Notes: generated from the sequence alone by a model not told the origin. Numbered from the stretch's first letter, positions 16,656 through 26,915 are shown. The stretch is DNA of 64,000 nt from Planctomycetia bacterium (GCA_030527205.1 JAUNBG010000011.1:1-64000), one strand, 5' to 3'. Translations and numbers: made by a program.

Positions 16656-18740
16656 TCAGAGCTTTTCAACTCCATTATGCAAGAACAGCTGAGAATAATA
16701 AGGAGAGTTTCTTAAAAGTTCTTCATGCGTTCCAATATTTTGGATTTCTCCATTATCCATAATAATAATTCGATCAGCCAAAGCCAAGGCTCCTGTTCGA
16801 TGCGTAACAATAATGACGGTTCGAGTTCCGAGCAAATCTTTTAATGCTCGATGAAACATCAGTTCGCTCTGCATATCAATCTGACTTGTTGCTTCGTCCA
16901 AAAGCAAAATCTTCGGATTTTTTAAAATGGCTCTCGCGATTGAAATGCGTTGACGTTGTCCTCCAGAAAGCAAATTGCCATTCGGTCCAACATTGGTTTC
17001 ATATTGATCGGGCAGATCGTTGATAATGAAATCATGCGCATAAGCTCGTTGAGCCGCTTCGATAATCATTTCCTCAGTTGCCCCATAACTTCCATAAGCA
17101 ATATTATCGCGAACCGTTCCGTTAAAAAGAATGGGCGATTGCGTAATAAGACCGATTTGGCGTCTCAAATCAAATATTTTGATTTCGCGAAGGGGAATAT
17201 CGTCAATAAAAACGTTTCCTGAGGTTGGATCAGCAAATCGAGGAATTAAATTCAACAGTGTGCTTTTCCCGCAACCGCTCGGTCCGATGATCGCAATGGT
17301 TTCTCCAAAAGAAATAGTCAAAGAAATATCCTTGAGAACCAATTTGTTCGAACAAGTTTGTTGGGGGACATCTGAAGGTTTCGGCTCAACGGCTTCGAAA
17401 GGAGAGTTATTTCCAATTTTTTTGAACAGATTTTTAAAGCCAAAAGAATTGTCCTCGGAGTTCCTGGAAACTTGATTTTGTGAATTTGAATAATTTATTT
17501 CTTTTTCATAAAAAAACGAAACATGATCGAAACGAATGGATTGGGAAAACGATTGAAATTTCAACGGCTCATTTGATTCCGAGACAATATTCTTTCGATC
17601 AATGATTTCGTAAATTCTCTCTGCAGCAGCAAAGGAATCTTGTATTCCCAAAAAAGTTTCTGCGAGTCGTTTTACCGGCCCAATCGCTCCCATTAAAAAA
17701 CCATAAAAAAGAATCATTCCCCCTAAACTTAATGGTTCTGAACAAACGGTTAACCCAAAGATTTTTGTTTCCTGCAATAAAACAAGATAGGATCCGATTA
17801 AAATGGTTGTTATTAATATGGAAGCAATGAAAAGTTCGTTGATCGGCCCTATTAACGATGCGTATTTGGCAATCTTCATTGACCGTTTGAATTGAGTTCG
17901 ATTTGTTCGGCGAAATTTGGCGCATTCCGCTCGCTCTTGATTAAAAACTTTGATGATCTTGATCGAACGAAACGTTTCGGCAATGCGTCGATAAAGATCG
18001 ACCATTTGAATCATAGATTCGCGAATGACCATTTTCAATTTCTTGCTCAACCAACGAATAATCAAAGTTATAAAAGGAACAATAATCAACGAAAGCAACA
18101 ACAATCGCCAACTTATTAAAGCCGCTCCAGTTAAACTGACAAACATTTTTAATGGCTCTCGAACAAGACTGCCATAAAAAATGGAAATGCCCCCAGAAAG
18201 AGATCGCATATCGTTCGTAAAACGACTCATTGTATCCGAAACCCCATTCTGGTTATAATAATCAACCTCGAAACCAATCGCTTTTCGATAAAATAATTCG
18301 CGAATCTCAAAAATTCCTAAATTTCGAATCCGAACAGAATAATAAGAATGAATAGCTCCAAAAACGGATTTGAAAAGCGTTGCGATTCCTAGAAAGCTCA
18401 TAAGAGCGACAACGGTTGAATAAGGGGTTTGGGGCGAATAACGGTCAATAAAAGGTTTTCCCTTTTTTAATAATTGTAATTGCCATTTTTCTTTTTGAAG
18501 AGTTGATTGATCAATGAGGGAACCGTTTTCCTTTAACGCAATTTGTCGTTCTTTGGCTTCAAGCTGATCGTTCCAATATTGCGAAAAGGTTTTGCCTTGA
18601 AAATTAATTTGAATCAACGGATAAACGGCGCTAATATTGGCTCCCCAACATAATGCGAGAAGAAATGCAGAAATGATAATGATCGCAATATTGCATTTGT
18701 ATTTAAAGGTTACTTTTATTGATCGCCAAATATTTTTCAT
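16656..18740 (-). CDS. MsbA-like ABC exporter (fused permease and ATPase)
   Basis: This is a half-transporter of about 694 residues that would dimerise in the inner membrane and export lipids or other hydrophobic compounds. Six membrane segments occupy about residues 15-345, with an unusually long first periplasmic loop (about 45-110). The ATPase shows GPSGCGKST, LITQSP (Q-loop), LSGGQRQR, ILLLDEATS and the H-loop VTHRT. Between the first ATPase strand (FDHVSFFYE) and the next (LVLKDISL) there is an insertion of about 55 residues rich in Ser, Asn and Lys, which is odd. The start is ATG 18740, with TTG 18752 as an alternative. It has no operon partner. Substrate is unknown; a lipid A-type role is a guess from similarity. 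Confidence 0.85.
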   Translation of the reverse strand: MKNIWRSIKVTFKYKCNIAIIIISAFLLALCWGANISAVYPLIQINFQGKTFSQYWNDQLEAKERQIALKENGSLIDQSTLQKEKWQLQLLKKGKPFIDRYSPQTPYSTVVALMSFLGIATLFKSVFGAIHSYYSVRIRNLGIFEIRELFYRKAIGFEVDYYNQNGVSDTMSRFTNDMRSLSGGISIFYGSLVREPLKMFVSLTGAALISWRLLLLSLIIVPFITLIIRWLSKKLKMVIRESMIQMVDLYRRIAETFRSIKIIKVFNQERAECAKFRRTNRTQFKRSMKIAKYASLIGPINELFIASILITTILIGSYLVLLQETKIFGLTVCSEPLSLGGMILFYGFLMGAIGPVKRLAETFLGIQDSFAAAERIYEIIDRKNIVSESNEPLKFQSFSQSIRFDHVSFFYEKEINYSNSQNQVSRNSEDNSFGFKNLFKKIGNNSPFEAVEPKPSDVPQQTCSNKLVLKDISLTISFGETIAIIGPSGCGKSTLLNLIPRFADPTSGNVFIDDIPLREIKIFDLRRQIGLITQSPILFNGTVRDNIAYGSYGATEEMIIEAAQRAYAHDFIINDLPDQYETNVGPNGNLLSGGQRQRISIARAILKNPKILLLDEATSQIDMQSELMFHRALKDLLGTRTVIIVTHRTGALALADRIIIMDNGEIQNIGTHEELLRNSPYYSQLFLHNGVEKL

Positions 18741-19204
18741 GAATAGACTCAAGATTGTTGAAAATCGCAGATTTTGGGAGACGCAAACCGGTCAACAATT
18801 CGCGAAGGACAAAAGCGAAGTTTGTTCAACCTAGCTGGCTTCGTTTTCAATTGATTGAATAAAAACCGGACGCTCTATAATAAAGTTGTATCAGTTTGAA
18901 GGAAATCTGTCAATCAATGCATTGAAACAAGTCAAATTTTCGTTGATCCGTAAGGGAAAAAGGCGCCTTTTTAAGCTTCAAAAAACTGCGGCTGTTGTTG
19001 CGTTTGCGAATTGACGATTTTGGATTTTTAACAAATTTGATTTAAATGGAAAGATTTGATGTCATGACTTTTAACAGGGCTTGATTTATATTAAAATCAA
19101 TAAATGGAGAGATCATGCCAAAGCTTAAAGAAGTTTGAAAACGATCATTTTGTTCGATTATTTAGAAATTTATTTTTGATATTAGTATTTGTGCGGATAT
19201 TTTG
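18741..19204. other. Intergenic region with a perfect palindrome
   Basis: This lies between the divergent MsbA-like and methyltransferase genes. A perfect 16-base palindrome, AAAAAGGCGCCTTTTT, sits at 18957-18972. It could be an operator or a bidirectional terminator-like hairpin. No gene is visible. Confidence 0.45.
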
Positions 19205-19900
19205 ATGTCATTTTTTCATTATTTCAGTCTCAAAATCGGAATGTTATTAATCAGAGAAAACGAGGAAAGAATAACTCGTTTATCGCTGTTTTCAGAACGT
19301 TTATTTGAACCCAAAATTGAATCGATAAAAAATAAACGATCTGCTGTTTTGAATGAAAGAGGACGAATTCAATTGGATTCATTTGATTCGTCGTTTATGG
19401 TCGATCATTTTTCGGAGTTAAAAAAAGAGGTTTTCAATCGTTTTGAATTTGATTTCCCAGGCAACATTTTTCAAGACCCGCGTCCATTCTTTCCAGAGTT
19501 CAAGAAGGGAGAAACAGACTTTTCAAGCGATTTGAGTCAGAAATGCGAGAAAACGCCTTTAATGCTTGAGACGATTAAACAGTTGAATGAGTATTTTGAA
19601 GGAAAACGAACCAGATTTGACATTCCTTTAGAACCGGAAAACGCAACGCCGTATCGACTTAAAGTCTGGAATGCTCTTCAGACCATTCCATTCGGCAAAA
19701 CGCGATCTTATCGGGAAATTGCGGAAATGATCGGAAATCCTTTGGGCGCTCGAAGCGTTGGAAATGCCTGCGGGGCAAACCCAATTTTGATCTTAATCCC
19801 GTGTCATCGAGTCATCGGTTCTCATAGGAAACTGGGCGGTTTTTCCTCTGGAATTGAGTTGAAAAAAGAATTGTTAAAATGGGAAAATATAAATCTGTAA
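19205..19900 (+). CDS. ogt: Methylated-DNA-protein cysteine methyltransferase
   Basis: This DNA-repair protein removes O6-alkyl groups from guanine by irreversible transfer to its own cysteine. The C-terminal domain is unmistakable: TIPFGKTRSYREIAEMIGNP, then the helix-turn-helix ARSVGNACGANP, the active-site IPCHRVIGS with cysteine 200, and the closing GGFSSGIELKKELLKWE. The N-terminal roughly 110 residues are poorly conserved, and at 232 residues the protein is longer than the usual 160-180. TTG 19202 directly precedes ATG 19205, which I use. It stands alone and is followed by a terminator-like hairpin. Confidence 0.92.
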   Translation: MSFFHYFSLKIGMLLIRENEERITRLSLFSERLFEPKIESIKNKRSAVLNERGRIQLDSFDSSFMVDHFSELKKEVFNRFEFDFPGNIFQDPRPFFPEFKKGETDFSSDLSQKCEKTPLMLETIKQLNEYFEGKRTRFDIPLEPENATPYRLKVWNALQTIPFGKTRSYREIAEMIGNPLGARSVGNACGANPILILIPCHRVIGSHRKLGGFSSGIELKKELLKWENINL

Positions 19901-19948
19901 CAGACAATAAGAATATTGGCAAAATATTTGATTTGTAAATCAAAACAA

Positions 19949-19984
19949 GCGAAACCAATCAAAGCGATAGGTTTCGTTCTTTTG
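19949..19984 (+). terminator. Probable terminator after the methyltransferase gene
   Basis: CGAAACC (19950-19956) and GGTTTCG (19970-19976) form a seven-pair stem followed by TTCTTTTG, 50 bases past the stop codon. Confidence 0.55.
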
Positions 19985-20060
19985 TAATCCGCGTTTTTGG
20001 GGTCGGGTTATGAATTCAGGGGGTTGGAATTTTCAATTAATTTGTATCAAAAGGGAAAAA

Positions 20061-20888
20061 ATGGGAAAAATTGGTCTTGGTCTCAATTTGGAAGCTGTTC
20101 GAACGTCGCATAAATCATTCGAATGGGCAGTTCAATTTGCCTCGGAGCTTGGTTATGAATATATTGAACCAATGGTTCATTGGGGACGCGAACTTTTGAG
20201 CGAAGCGCGATATTTTCATTCGGTTTCAATGCTCGACGACCCGTTTCGGATACGGAATGCCTGCGAGAAATTTGGCGTTAAACTTTCCGCATTTTCTTCG
20301 CATAGTCAACTTTCCAAACCGGAAATTGCCGTTGAATATTTAAAACAGGCGGCTCGATTTGCCAAAGAATGCGGGGCGCCGGTCATCAATACGCATGAAG
20401 GGCATAAACAAACTTGGACAACAGCGGAAGAAGATTGGGTTCTTATTCGTTATTCGATTATGGAAGCGATTAAAGTTTGCGAGCCGCGAGGAATTCGGCT
20501 TGGACTCGAAACGCATCAAACTTATTCGCTGTCGATCGACGGTTATGATCGAATTTTGAGTTTGGTTGATTCGTCGAATATTGGCGCAAATTTTGATACA
20601 GGCAACGCGTATCTTGGCGGTTTTGATCCTGTTTCCTGGCTCGATCATATCAAGCATCGATTGGTTCATATGCATGCAAAAGATATTTCGATCGAACAGT
20701 CCGATGCGGAACGGGGAAAAGTTATGGGAACCGCTGTCGGTTGCGCTTGCGGCGACGGCGTCATTGATTGGGAAAAAATTATTGCGATTCTCAAAACGAT
20801 TCCTCAGGATATTGTTATGAGCGTTGAATGCGGAACTCTTGATCAAGCAGCGCGAAGCATTGATTATTTACGAAAACTGATCAAATAA
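20061..20888 (+). CDS. Sugar phosphate isomerase/epimerase-like TIM-barrel protein
   Basis: This is a 275-residue member of the xylose-isomerase-like/AP-endonuclease-2 TIM-barrel family, which isomerises or epimerises sugars or inositol derivatives using a divalent metal. Visible metal-site motifs include NTHEGHKQ, GLETHQTYS, NFDTGNAYLGG, HMHAKDI and the final SVECGTLDQA. The frame opens at 20010, but ATG 20061 with AAAAGGGA five bases upstream starts exactly at the first barrel strand (GKIGLGLNLEAVR). It has no signal peptide and is therefore cytoplasmic. It precedes a Gfo/Idh/MocA oxidoreductase gene on the same strand, a pairing typical of polyol or sugar catabolic loci. The exact substrate is unknown. 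Confidence 0.87.
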   Translation: MGKIGLGLNLEAVRTSHKSFEWAVQFASELGYEYIEPMVHWGRELLSEARYFHSVSMLDDPFRIRNACEKFGVKLSAFSSHSQLSKPEIAVEYLKQAARFAKECGAPVINTHEGHKQTWTTAEEDWVLIRYSIMEAIKVCEPRGIRLGLETHQTYSLSIDGYDRILSLVDSSNIGANFDTGNAYLGGFDPVSWLDHIKHRLVHMHAKDISIEQSDAERGKVMGTAVGCACGDGVIDWEKIIAILKTIPQDIVMSVECGTLDQAARSIDYLRKLIK

Positions 20889-21200
20889 CGGATTCGGACA
20901 AAATCAAGACGAAGATATCAATATTTCGCCTGTTGTTTAAGTTTTCTCTTTTGGGGAATTGTCTTAATTTTATTTGTTAATTTTATGCAATAGGAAGTTA
21001 TCAAAAGAAAATTGTTTGTATTTTAATTTTTTCTGAGTTATATTGTTGTTGGTATTTGCCGGCCTTCATTTTATTAGGAATTTTGAAACGATTAAATTAT
21101 TTGAATTCAATTTGAAACCGCTGTTTGTTTTCCTGATGTTACTTTTTTCAAGAGTCGATCCCTTTTTTGTGCTCTGGTTTTATTTTAGCTAATAATATAA
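20889..21200. other. AT-rich spacer
   Basis: About 310 bases separate the isomerase gene from repeat copy B. No gene or convincing terminator is seen. Confidence 0.35.
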
Positions 21201-21312
21201 TAAGGAAATTCTAAAAAACGAAGGATCGCGGACATCTCGTCCGCAAAAACTGGTTTTAACGATTTTTTTTAAAAAGCGTTTGTTAGAAAACAGGGTTTTT
21301 AGAACTTCCTAA
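21201..21312. repeat. Dispersed inverted-repeat element, copy B (reverse orientation)
   Basis: It begins TAAGGAAATTCTAAAAAACG and ends CAGGGTTTTTAGAACTTCCTA, giving clear terminal inverted repeats. The inner palindrome GCGGACATCTCGTCCGC lies near its left end. Read on the minus strand it aligns along its whole length with copy C at 33.6 kb. It is flanked by TA-rich sequence and lies about 100 bases upstream of the Gfo/Idh/MocA start. Confidence 0.8.
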
Positions 21313-21418
21313 TAAAACAAAACGACAGCAATGTCGGTTGCTTTTTATTGATCTCAAACAGTTTGAAAATCAATCAAAGCGATAATAATTCGATTAATAA
21401 TCATAAGGACTTCTTCAA

Positions 21419-22726
21419 ATGAGACAAACGAGACGAACTTTTTTAAAATCGATGGGCGCGTTGACAGCAATTGGAATAGCGTCGCCGACTTTGATTTCCC
21501 GTTCAGCGTTAGCGCAAGGAAACGTTCCGGGCGCCAATGAACGAATCGGTATAGCGGGAATTGGCGTTGGACGTCGGGGAAGCGAAGTTTTTGCTGAAGC
21601 GGCGAACAATCCTAAAACGCAACCGATTTGCGTTGCTGACATTTGGCTTCCGCGAGCGGAAACCGTTGCGAAAAAAAACGGTTGTTCGAATGCGTATCAA
21701 GATTATCGGCGCGTTCTCGATAACAAAGACGTCGACGCCGTTATTTCAGCGACGCCGGAACATTGGCGAGGCTTGACTTGTATCGGAGCTTGTCAGGCGG
21801 GCAAGCATGTTTATGCGGAAAAACCTGTTTCGTTGACGATTTCCGAAGGTCGAAAAATGGTTCAGGCGGCGCGAAAATATAATGTCGTTTTCCAAACTGG
21901 AAGTCAACAGCGTTCGCAACGGGAAAATTTTATCGGCTGCGAATTCATTCGCAACGGCGGACTCGGAGAAATTCAAGAAGTTATTGCGGCGAATTATGAA
22001 AGTCCCTGGTTAGCTGATTTGCCGGCTCAACCGGTTTTGGAAGGGCTTGATTGGGATTTTTGGTGCGGCCCGACAGAACCAGTTCCGTTCAATATGGATT
22101 TATTTGCGCCGCGAGCCAAACCGGGCTGGCTTTCGTTTCGACCTTATTCCGGCGGGGAAATGACCGGTTGGGGAACGCATGGTTTCGATCAGATTCAATG
22201 CGCCCTCGGAATGGAATTGACGGGACCGACCGAAATTCTTGTTGACGGCGAAAAACTTGAACCGCCGATTTATTCAGAACCGGAAACGGCTGAACGCGGC
22301 AATAAAATTTGTTCCAAACCGCATTTAAGTTTTCGTTATGCAAACGGAATAACGGTTAAACTCGAAAATGCAAATCGCGGCGGCGGCATTTTTATTGGAA
22401 AAAAGGCAAAAATGGAAATTTTTCGAGGGAATTTAACGTCAAATCCCAAAGAGTTGGCTTTGGATTTATTGAAGAATCATTCGCGTCAAAATCAAAGTCA
22501 TGTCGATAATTGGCTCTTTTGCATTTTGAGCGGCGAACGACCGATTTCCGATATTGAGATAGGGCATCGAAGCGCTTCCGTTTGTCATTTATTGAATATT
22601 GCAAGATATTTAGGGCGTTCGTTAAAATGGAACCCCGAAAAAGAACTTTTTGTCGGCGATGACGAAGCGAATCAATGGCTTGAGCGACCTGCTCGAAAGG
22701 GATTTGAGTTGCCGGATCAAGTTTGA
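21419..22726 (+). CDS. Tat-exported Gfo/Idh/MocA family oxidoreductase
   Basis: This protein of 435 residues is an NAD(P)-dependent sugar or polyol dehydrogenase-type enzyme. A twin-arginine signal (RRTFLKSMGA, followed by a hydrophobic run to about residue 33) indicates folded export with its cofactor bound. The Rossmann motif GIAGIGVGRRG follows, then VDAVISATPEHWRG, the AEKPVSLT lysine motif and GEMTGWGTHGFDQIQ in the C-terminal domain. AAGGA lies about nine bases before the ATG. It sits upstream of a large HzsA-like cytochrome gene on the same strand. Related enzymes act on keto-sugars or glycosides, but the substrate here is unknown. Confidence 0.9.
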   Translation: MRQTRRTFLKSMGALTAIGIASPTLISRSALAQGNVPGANERIGIAGIGVGRRGSEVFAEAANNPKTQPICVADIWLPRAETVAKKNGCSNAYQDYRRVLDNKDVDAVISATPEHWRGLTCIGACQAGKHVYAEKPVSLTISEGRKMVQAARKYNVVFQTGSQQRSQRENFIGCEFIRNGGLGEIQEVIAANYESPWLADLPAQPVLEGLDWDFWCGPTEPVPFNMDLFAPRAKPGWLSFRPYSGGEMTGWGTHGFDQIQCALGMELTGPTEILVDGEKLEPPIYSEPETAERGNKICSKPHLSFRYANGITVKLENANRGGGIFIGKKAKMEIFRGNLTSNPKELALDLLKNHSRQNQSHVDNWLFCILSGERPISDIEIGHRSASVCHLLNIARYLGRSLKWNPEKELFVGDDEANQWLERPARKGFELPDQV

Positions 22727-23223
22727 CATTGACGATTCGAGAACGCAAGGGATAACTCCGGACGAAATCGAAAGAGATATAATTAACTCAAATTGCCCAT
22801 TTTGCGAGCTCATTTCTTGGGACGCCTGTCTCTTGCCAAATAAGATTGCTCATTAAAAATGGAGAGAATACTGAATCTAGGAAATGATCTTTTTTGGATT
22901 CAGTCGACAAATATTTCCCTTGTTAAACCCGTTTTCCTTGGCGTCTCGGCAAGATTAAAAAAGGAAACCGTTTATTTTTTGAGTCATTAAAACCAGGAAA
23001 ACTCGATTGTTGAGTTGAAGTTGTTTTCCGTGCCAAAAGAATGCAAAACCTCAAAAAGCCGTTTTTTCAAATAATTTGAATCAATAAAATAGGCCTTCAA
23101 TATTTTCAAAAAATTAGAAAAAGTCGTTTGGGGATTTTTATAGAATATAAATAACCTGAGTTGAAAATCGAAAGATAATCTTTTATTATTTGGAATTTCT
23201 TAAAATCAAGGATTTTGTAATAT
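22727..23223. other. Intergenic region
   Basis: About 500 bases separate the oxidoreductase and cytochrome genes. At 22929-22965 a GGCGTCTCGGCAAGA phrase belongs to a loose family of GCGTCTC-type repeats also seen at 28.35, 31.80, 35.25 and 58.93 kb. I see no gene. Confidence 0.4.
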
Positions 23224-26200
23224 ATGTATTGTTTATCATTGTTTTCAAAAGTTTCTTTTATTGTCTGTTTTTGGGCATTTTATTTGAACCATATTCAGGC
23301 TGAAACCGTTTTGGAGCGAACAGCCAAATTGCCATTTATTCCGTTTGATCAAAAAGCCATTGACGGCTTTGATTCTTATGGCGGAAATTGGCTCGTCGAT
23401 CAAGAGGGAATTTTGACCGGCAAGATTGGCGAGAATGGACCGCGCCTTGTTTCAAACAATCCGGAAATATCGGCCAAACGAGGGGAATTTGAAGTTGAAA
23501 TCAGAATCCCTGAACGAAAAAACGGATTCAGCGGGGTCGGGTTTAAGGTTTCTGATTGCGGAATCGGGGCGGATAATTATAACGGTTACGAAGTTTCATT
23601 TAATCCCGAGGAACAGATTCTGCTTTTGGGAGCACATCGGCATAATTTTCAGTCGCTTCAAAGAATTCCGAGAGAAATTCCGATCAATCAATGGTTTCGG
23701 GTTCGTATTCGCTTTGATGAATATGCGTTTCAGGTTTGGATTAATGACGAATTAGCCGCTCAATTTGAAGAACCGGAAAAAAAAGAATCGGATCCGTTGC
23801 GTCAGGGAACGATTTTATTGCGAACTTGGAATTATGATATTCAATTTCGGAATTTCCGGTTCCGTTCGTTTGACAGTCAACCTGATTTGTTGGACGAAGC
23901 GGCTCTTTCTCAAATCGCATGGACTTCTCTTCCGTTTGTGACTCCGGCAGAAAAAGTCGAAGATTTTCCTGAAACGTTAAGTTTGGAAAACGTTCCCCCT
24001 TTTTTGGTTTTGGTTCGTTCGATGTTGACCAATCCGAATTCGGTTGGAAATGATATTTGGATGTCGCGGCCAAAAGAACCGGGCTGTTCGATTCGACTCA
24101 TTGATCCGTCGCAACCGGCAAAGGAACCGTTCATCGTTTTTGACGATCCGAATGGCTCGATTTATGATATGAATCTTTCTTATGACGCCCAAACCATCTA
24201 TTTTTCCTATTGTCCGGAAAATGAGTCTTATTGGAATATTTGGTCGATTCAGATTGACGGGACTCATTTAATCCGTTTAACCGACGGACCTTATTTTGAT
24301 GTCAGTCCTTGCGAGCTTCCGAACGGCGATCTGATTTTCGTTTCGACCCGTCGTTTTGGGCATACGGTTTGCCAGCCGGGGCCGTCATCGAATCTGTTTC
24401 GTATGAAAAAAGACGGTTCAGAAATTCAATGCGTGAGCATGAATACGCTTTCCGATTTAACTCCGCAAATGTTGCCGGACGGTCGCGTCCTTTTTACTCG
24501 TTGGGAATATGTTGATCGCGATTTGACTTATCGGCAAAGTCTCTGGACACAAAATCCCGACGGAACGGTTTATCAACTTTATTTCGGGAATACGGTTCGC
24601 GACGTCGGAACGTTTTGGGAAGCCCGACCGCTTCCTGACAGCGGGTCGTCGCGCGTTGTTGCGACTTTTGCGCCGCATCACGGTTATCCGCATGGGGCAA
24701 TCGGGATCATTGACCGGCAATTTGGCGTTGAGGGGGAAAAAGGAATCAGTTTTCGTTATATAACCAAAGAGTTTCCTGTTATTGCGGATTCATGGTTCGA
24801 ATGGGCATATCGCGATCCATTTCCCTTGGCGGACGATCTTTTTCTCTGTTCTTTTGGCAATGAAACGCCAACCGTTTTTACAGAAGCCGACGGCGTTCGT
24901 TCCGGTCCGCGATACAAAATTTGGCTTCTCGATGATTCCGGCGAAAAACGACTCATTTATGAAGATCCGAAAGCTCATTGCTTTTTTCCGATTCCTTTGG
25001 AAGAACGCGAACGTCCCCCTCTTGTTCCTTCTCGACTTCAACCGCAAAATCGAGTCAAATTTCGTCCGACTTTAACTCAAGATCAGGTTCTGACGCAGCA
25101 AAAAAACGATTGGGGGATTCCTGAAAAAACCGATTTATTAAACGGCGAACCTGCCGGGATCGTTACATTAATGAATGTTTATAACGGAATTGAGCCTTGG
25201 ATTCAAAACGGTCAGGTTAAGTCGATTCGAATTATGGAACAAATTCGAAAAACAGAAGATTTGGTCAATCGCGCTTATGACCAGTCGCCCGTTATGAGTT
25301 ACGGAACTTATTATGCGAAACGAAATTGGGGAACTGTTCCGGTTGACGAAGACGGTTCTGCTCATTTTTATGTTCCGGCGCTTCGGGAAATTTATTTTCA
25401 AATTCTCGATTCCGAAGGGCGAGAATTGCATCGAATGACATCGGCTGTTCAGTTAATGCCCGGAGAATCTTTAAGTTGTCACGGATGTCATGAACCTCGA
25501 ATGACGATTCCGGGAACGGCAAACGAAAAAGCTCATCGACCCTCTGCTGCACAAAGAAGTCCCAGCTTGCCCATTTTGCCCGAATGGATGCTTTCGCTTC
25601 CCTATGAGCGAACCAACAAAACTCTTGACGCAGGAATTGTCGATTATCCGTCCGTTGTTCAGCCGGTTTGGGATCAATATTGCATTTCCTGTCATTCAGG
25701 AGCAGATCCGGCGGGCGGTTATGATTTAACAGGAGACAAGACTCGTTTCTTTTCTGTTTCCTATGATCATCTTTTGGGAAAAAGCCGCTCTTATCGACAG
25801 CATAATATGTTGACGGGCGAAATGACTCCGGACGAAGCGCAGAAGGAAAAACCGTTGGTTCATTTTTATTGGCTGCTTTTTACGCCGAGCGCGGTTCATC
25901 AACCGGGTTGGAGCGGAACGTTTGCCAGTCGGCTTTCCGATTATTTAACAAAAGAGCATTGCGGTCAGGAAATGAGTCAGGAAGCAAAAGAGCGAGTTTG
26001 GCTCTGGATTGACTCGAATGTTCCTTATTACGGAACTTACGCAAATGCAAAGCCTGATTCAGCAGGCCGTCGCGATCGTTGGGCGAAAAGAAACGGCAAC
26101 GATTCCGCGAATTGGATGACTCAGGACGTTCTTCCGATTTACGAAAAAAAATGCGCAACCTGTCATCAAAATCTTTTCGGCGGCAATCATGATTTGCCGG

Positions 26201-26481
26201 GCGTTCATGACGCATTAAACATTGATTGGACTGGACGATTTGCCTGGATTAATTTGAGTCAACCGGAGCACAGTTTTCTTTTGACAACTCATCTTCCCCA
26301 AAAAGAAGGGGGACGCGGCATTTCAACCGATCCGACAATTCCCGACCAATGGATTTTTGCAACAAAGAACGATCCTGATTATCAACAAATGCTTCGCGGA
26401 ATCCAGGAAGGAAATCAAGAAATGCTCGCAATCCCGGAAGCGGATTCCCCAACCTTTCAACAAGCCCGTCCCGAACCCTAA
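23224..26481 (+). CDS. Secreted HzsA-like tri-haem protein with lectin-like N-terminal domain
   Basis: This large periplasmic protein has a signal peptide (about 1-27). A concanavalin-like/DUF1080-like beta-sandwich follows (about 35-215; GNWLVDQEGILTGKIG, NGYEVSF, WFRVRIRFDEYAFQVWIND). Next is a TolB-like propeller (about 245-640; DGTHLIRLTDGPYFDVSPCELPNG spans two recognisable blade edges, then APHHGYPHGAIGIID). The C-terminal part carries three haem c motifs: CHGCH at 752-756, CISCH at 820-824 and CATCH at 977-981. The block GTVPVDEDGSAHF before the first haem is shared with the cytochrome at 28.4 kb. The family is named after the alpha subunit of anammox hydrazine synthase, but no other anammox gene is here. 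Function is probably electron transfer or oxidation of an unknown substrate. Confidence 0.82.
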   Translation: MYCLSLFSKVSFIVCFWAFYLNHIQAETVLERTAKLPFIPFDQKAIDGFDSYGGNWLVDQEGILTGKIGENGPRLVSNNPEISAKRGEFEVEIRIPERKNGFSGVGFKVSDCGIGADNYNGYEVSFNPEEQILLLGAHRHNFQSLQRIPREIPINQWFRVRIRFDEYAFQVWINDELAAQFEEPEKKESDPLRQGTILLRTWNYDIQFRNFRFRSFDSQPDLLDEAALSQIAWTSLPFVTPAEKVEDFPETLSLENVPPFLVLVRSMLTNPNSVGNDIWMSRPKEPGCSIRLIDPSQPAKEPFIVFDDPNGSIYDMNLSYDAQTIYFSYCPENESYWNIWSIQIDGTHLIRLTDGPYFDVSPCELPNGDLIFVSTRRFGHTVCQPGPSSNLFRMKKDGSEIQCVSMNTLSDLTPQMLPDGRVLFTRWEYVDRDLTYRQSLWTQNPDGTVYQLYFGNTVRDVGTFWEARPLPDSGSSRVVATFAPHHGYPHGAIGIIDRQFGVEGEKGISFRYITKEFPVIADSWFEWAYRDPFPLADDLFLCSFGNETPTVFTEADGVRSGPRYKIWLLDDSGEKRLIYEDPKAHCFFPIPLEERERPPLVPSRLQPQNRVKFRPTLTQDQVLTQQKNDWGIPEKTDLLNGEPAGIVTLMNVYNGIEPWIQNGQVKSIRIMEQIRKTEDLVNRAYDQSPVMSYGTYYAKRNWGTVPVDEDGSAHFYVPALREIYFQILDSEGRELHRMTSAVQLMPGESLSCHGCHEPRMTIPGTANEKAHRPSAAQRSPSLPILPEWMLSLPYERTNKTLDAGIVDYPSVVQPVWDQYCISCHSGADPAGGYDLTGDKTRFFSVSYDHLLGKSRSYRQHNMLTGEMTPDEAQKEKPLVHFYWLLFTPSAVHQPGWSGTFASRLSDYLTKEHCGQEMSQEAKERVWLWIDSNVPYYGTYANAKPDSAGRRDRWAKRNGNDSANWMTQDVLPIYEKKCATCHQNLFGGNHDLPGVHDALNIDWTGRFAWINLSQPEHSFLLTTHLPQKEGGRGISTDPTIPDQWIFATKNDPDYQQMLRGIQEGNQEMLAIPEADSPTFQQARPEP

Positions 26482-26915
26482 TTGAGTATGAATGATCAGG
26501 AAGAAAAAGCAGTTGAAGGAAAGGGGGCGGTCAAAATTCCCCTGACAGATTATCCTGCCACTTTTATGTTATCTTTTTTGAACTTGCTCTTGCCGTCGTT
26601 CGCTCCGAAGTGCGTTCCAGAAAATAATCGGGCGTTAACAGAATCATTCCCGTTTAGAATTTGATCAGAACTTTCCCCGATTTTGCTTTTCGCAATACAG
26701 AATAGAATATTATTGCAAAAATCGAGAAAAGTGCAGGTTTGAATTGATGAGCCTTTATCAGAAACGTTTTGCACAAAGAGATCGGGGAATTGGTTTTGCT
26801 GCTCCTTTTCCTGATCGTTTATGGCGATACGTTTCAGGGGCAAGAAGAGTGAATCGGGAACGACTTGGGGGCCTTTGTTTGTGATAGAAGGTTGGCAAAG
26901 CCGTTCCGTTTTGGA
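26482..26915. other. Convergent intergenic region
   Basis: This is the meeting point of the plus-strand cytochrome gene and the minus-strand oxidoreductase gene. A loose inverted repeat, CGATTTTGC...GCAAAAATCG (about 26679-26725), may act as a bidirectional terminator. No gene is supported. Confidence 0.4.

Noticed and set aside
26482-26664. A 60-codon plus-strand frame after the HzsA-like gene
   Set aside because: It opens immediately after the stop codon without a ribosome binding site and shows no family resemblance.
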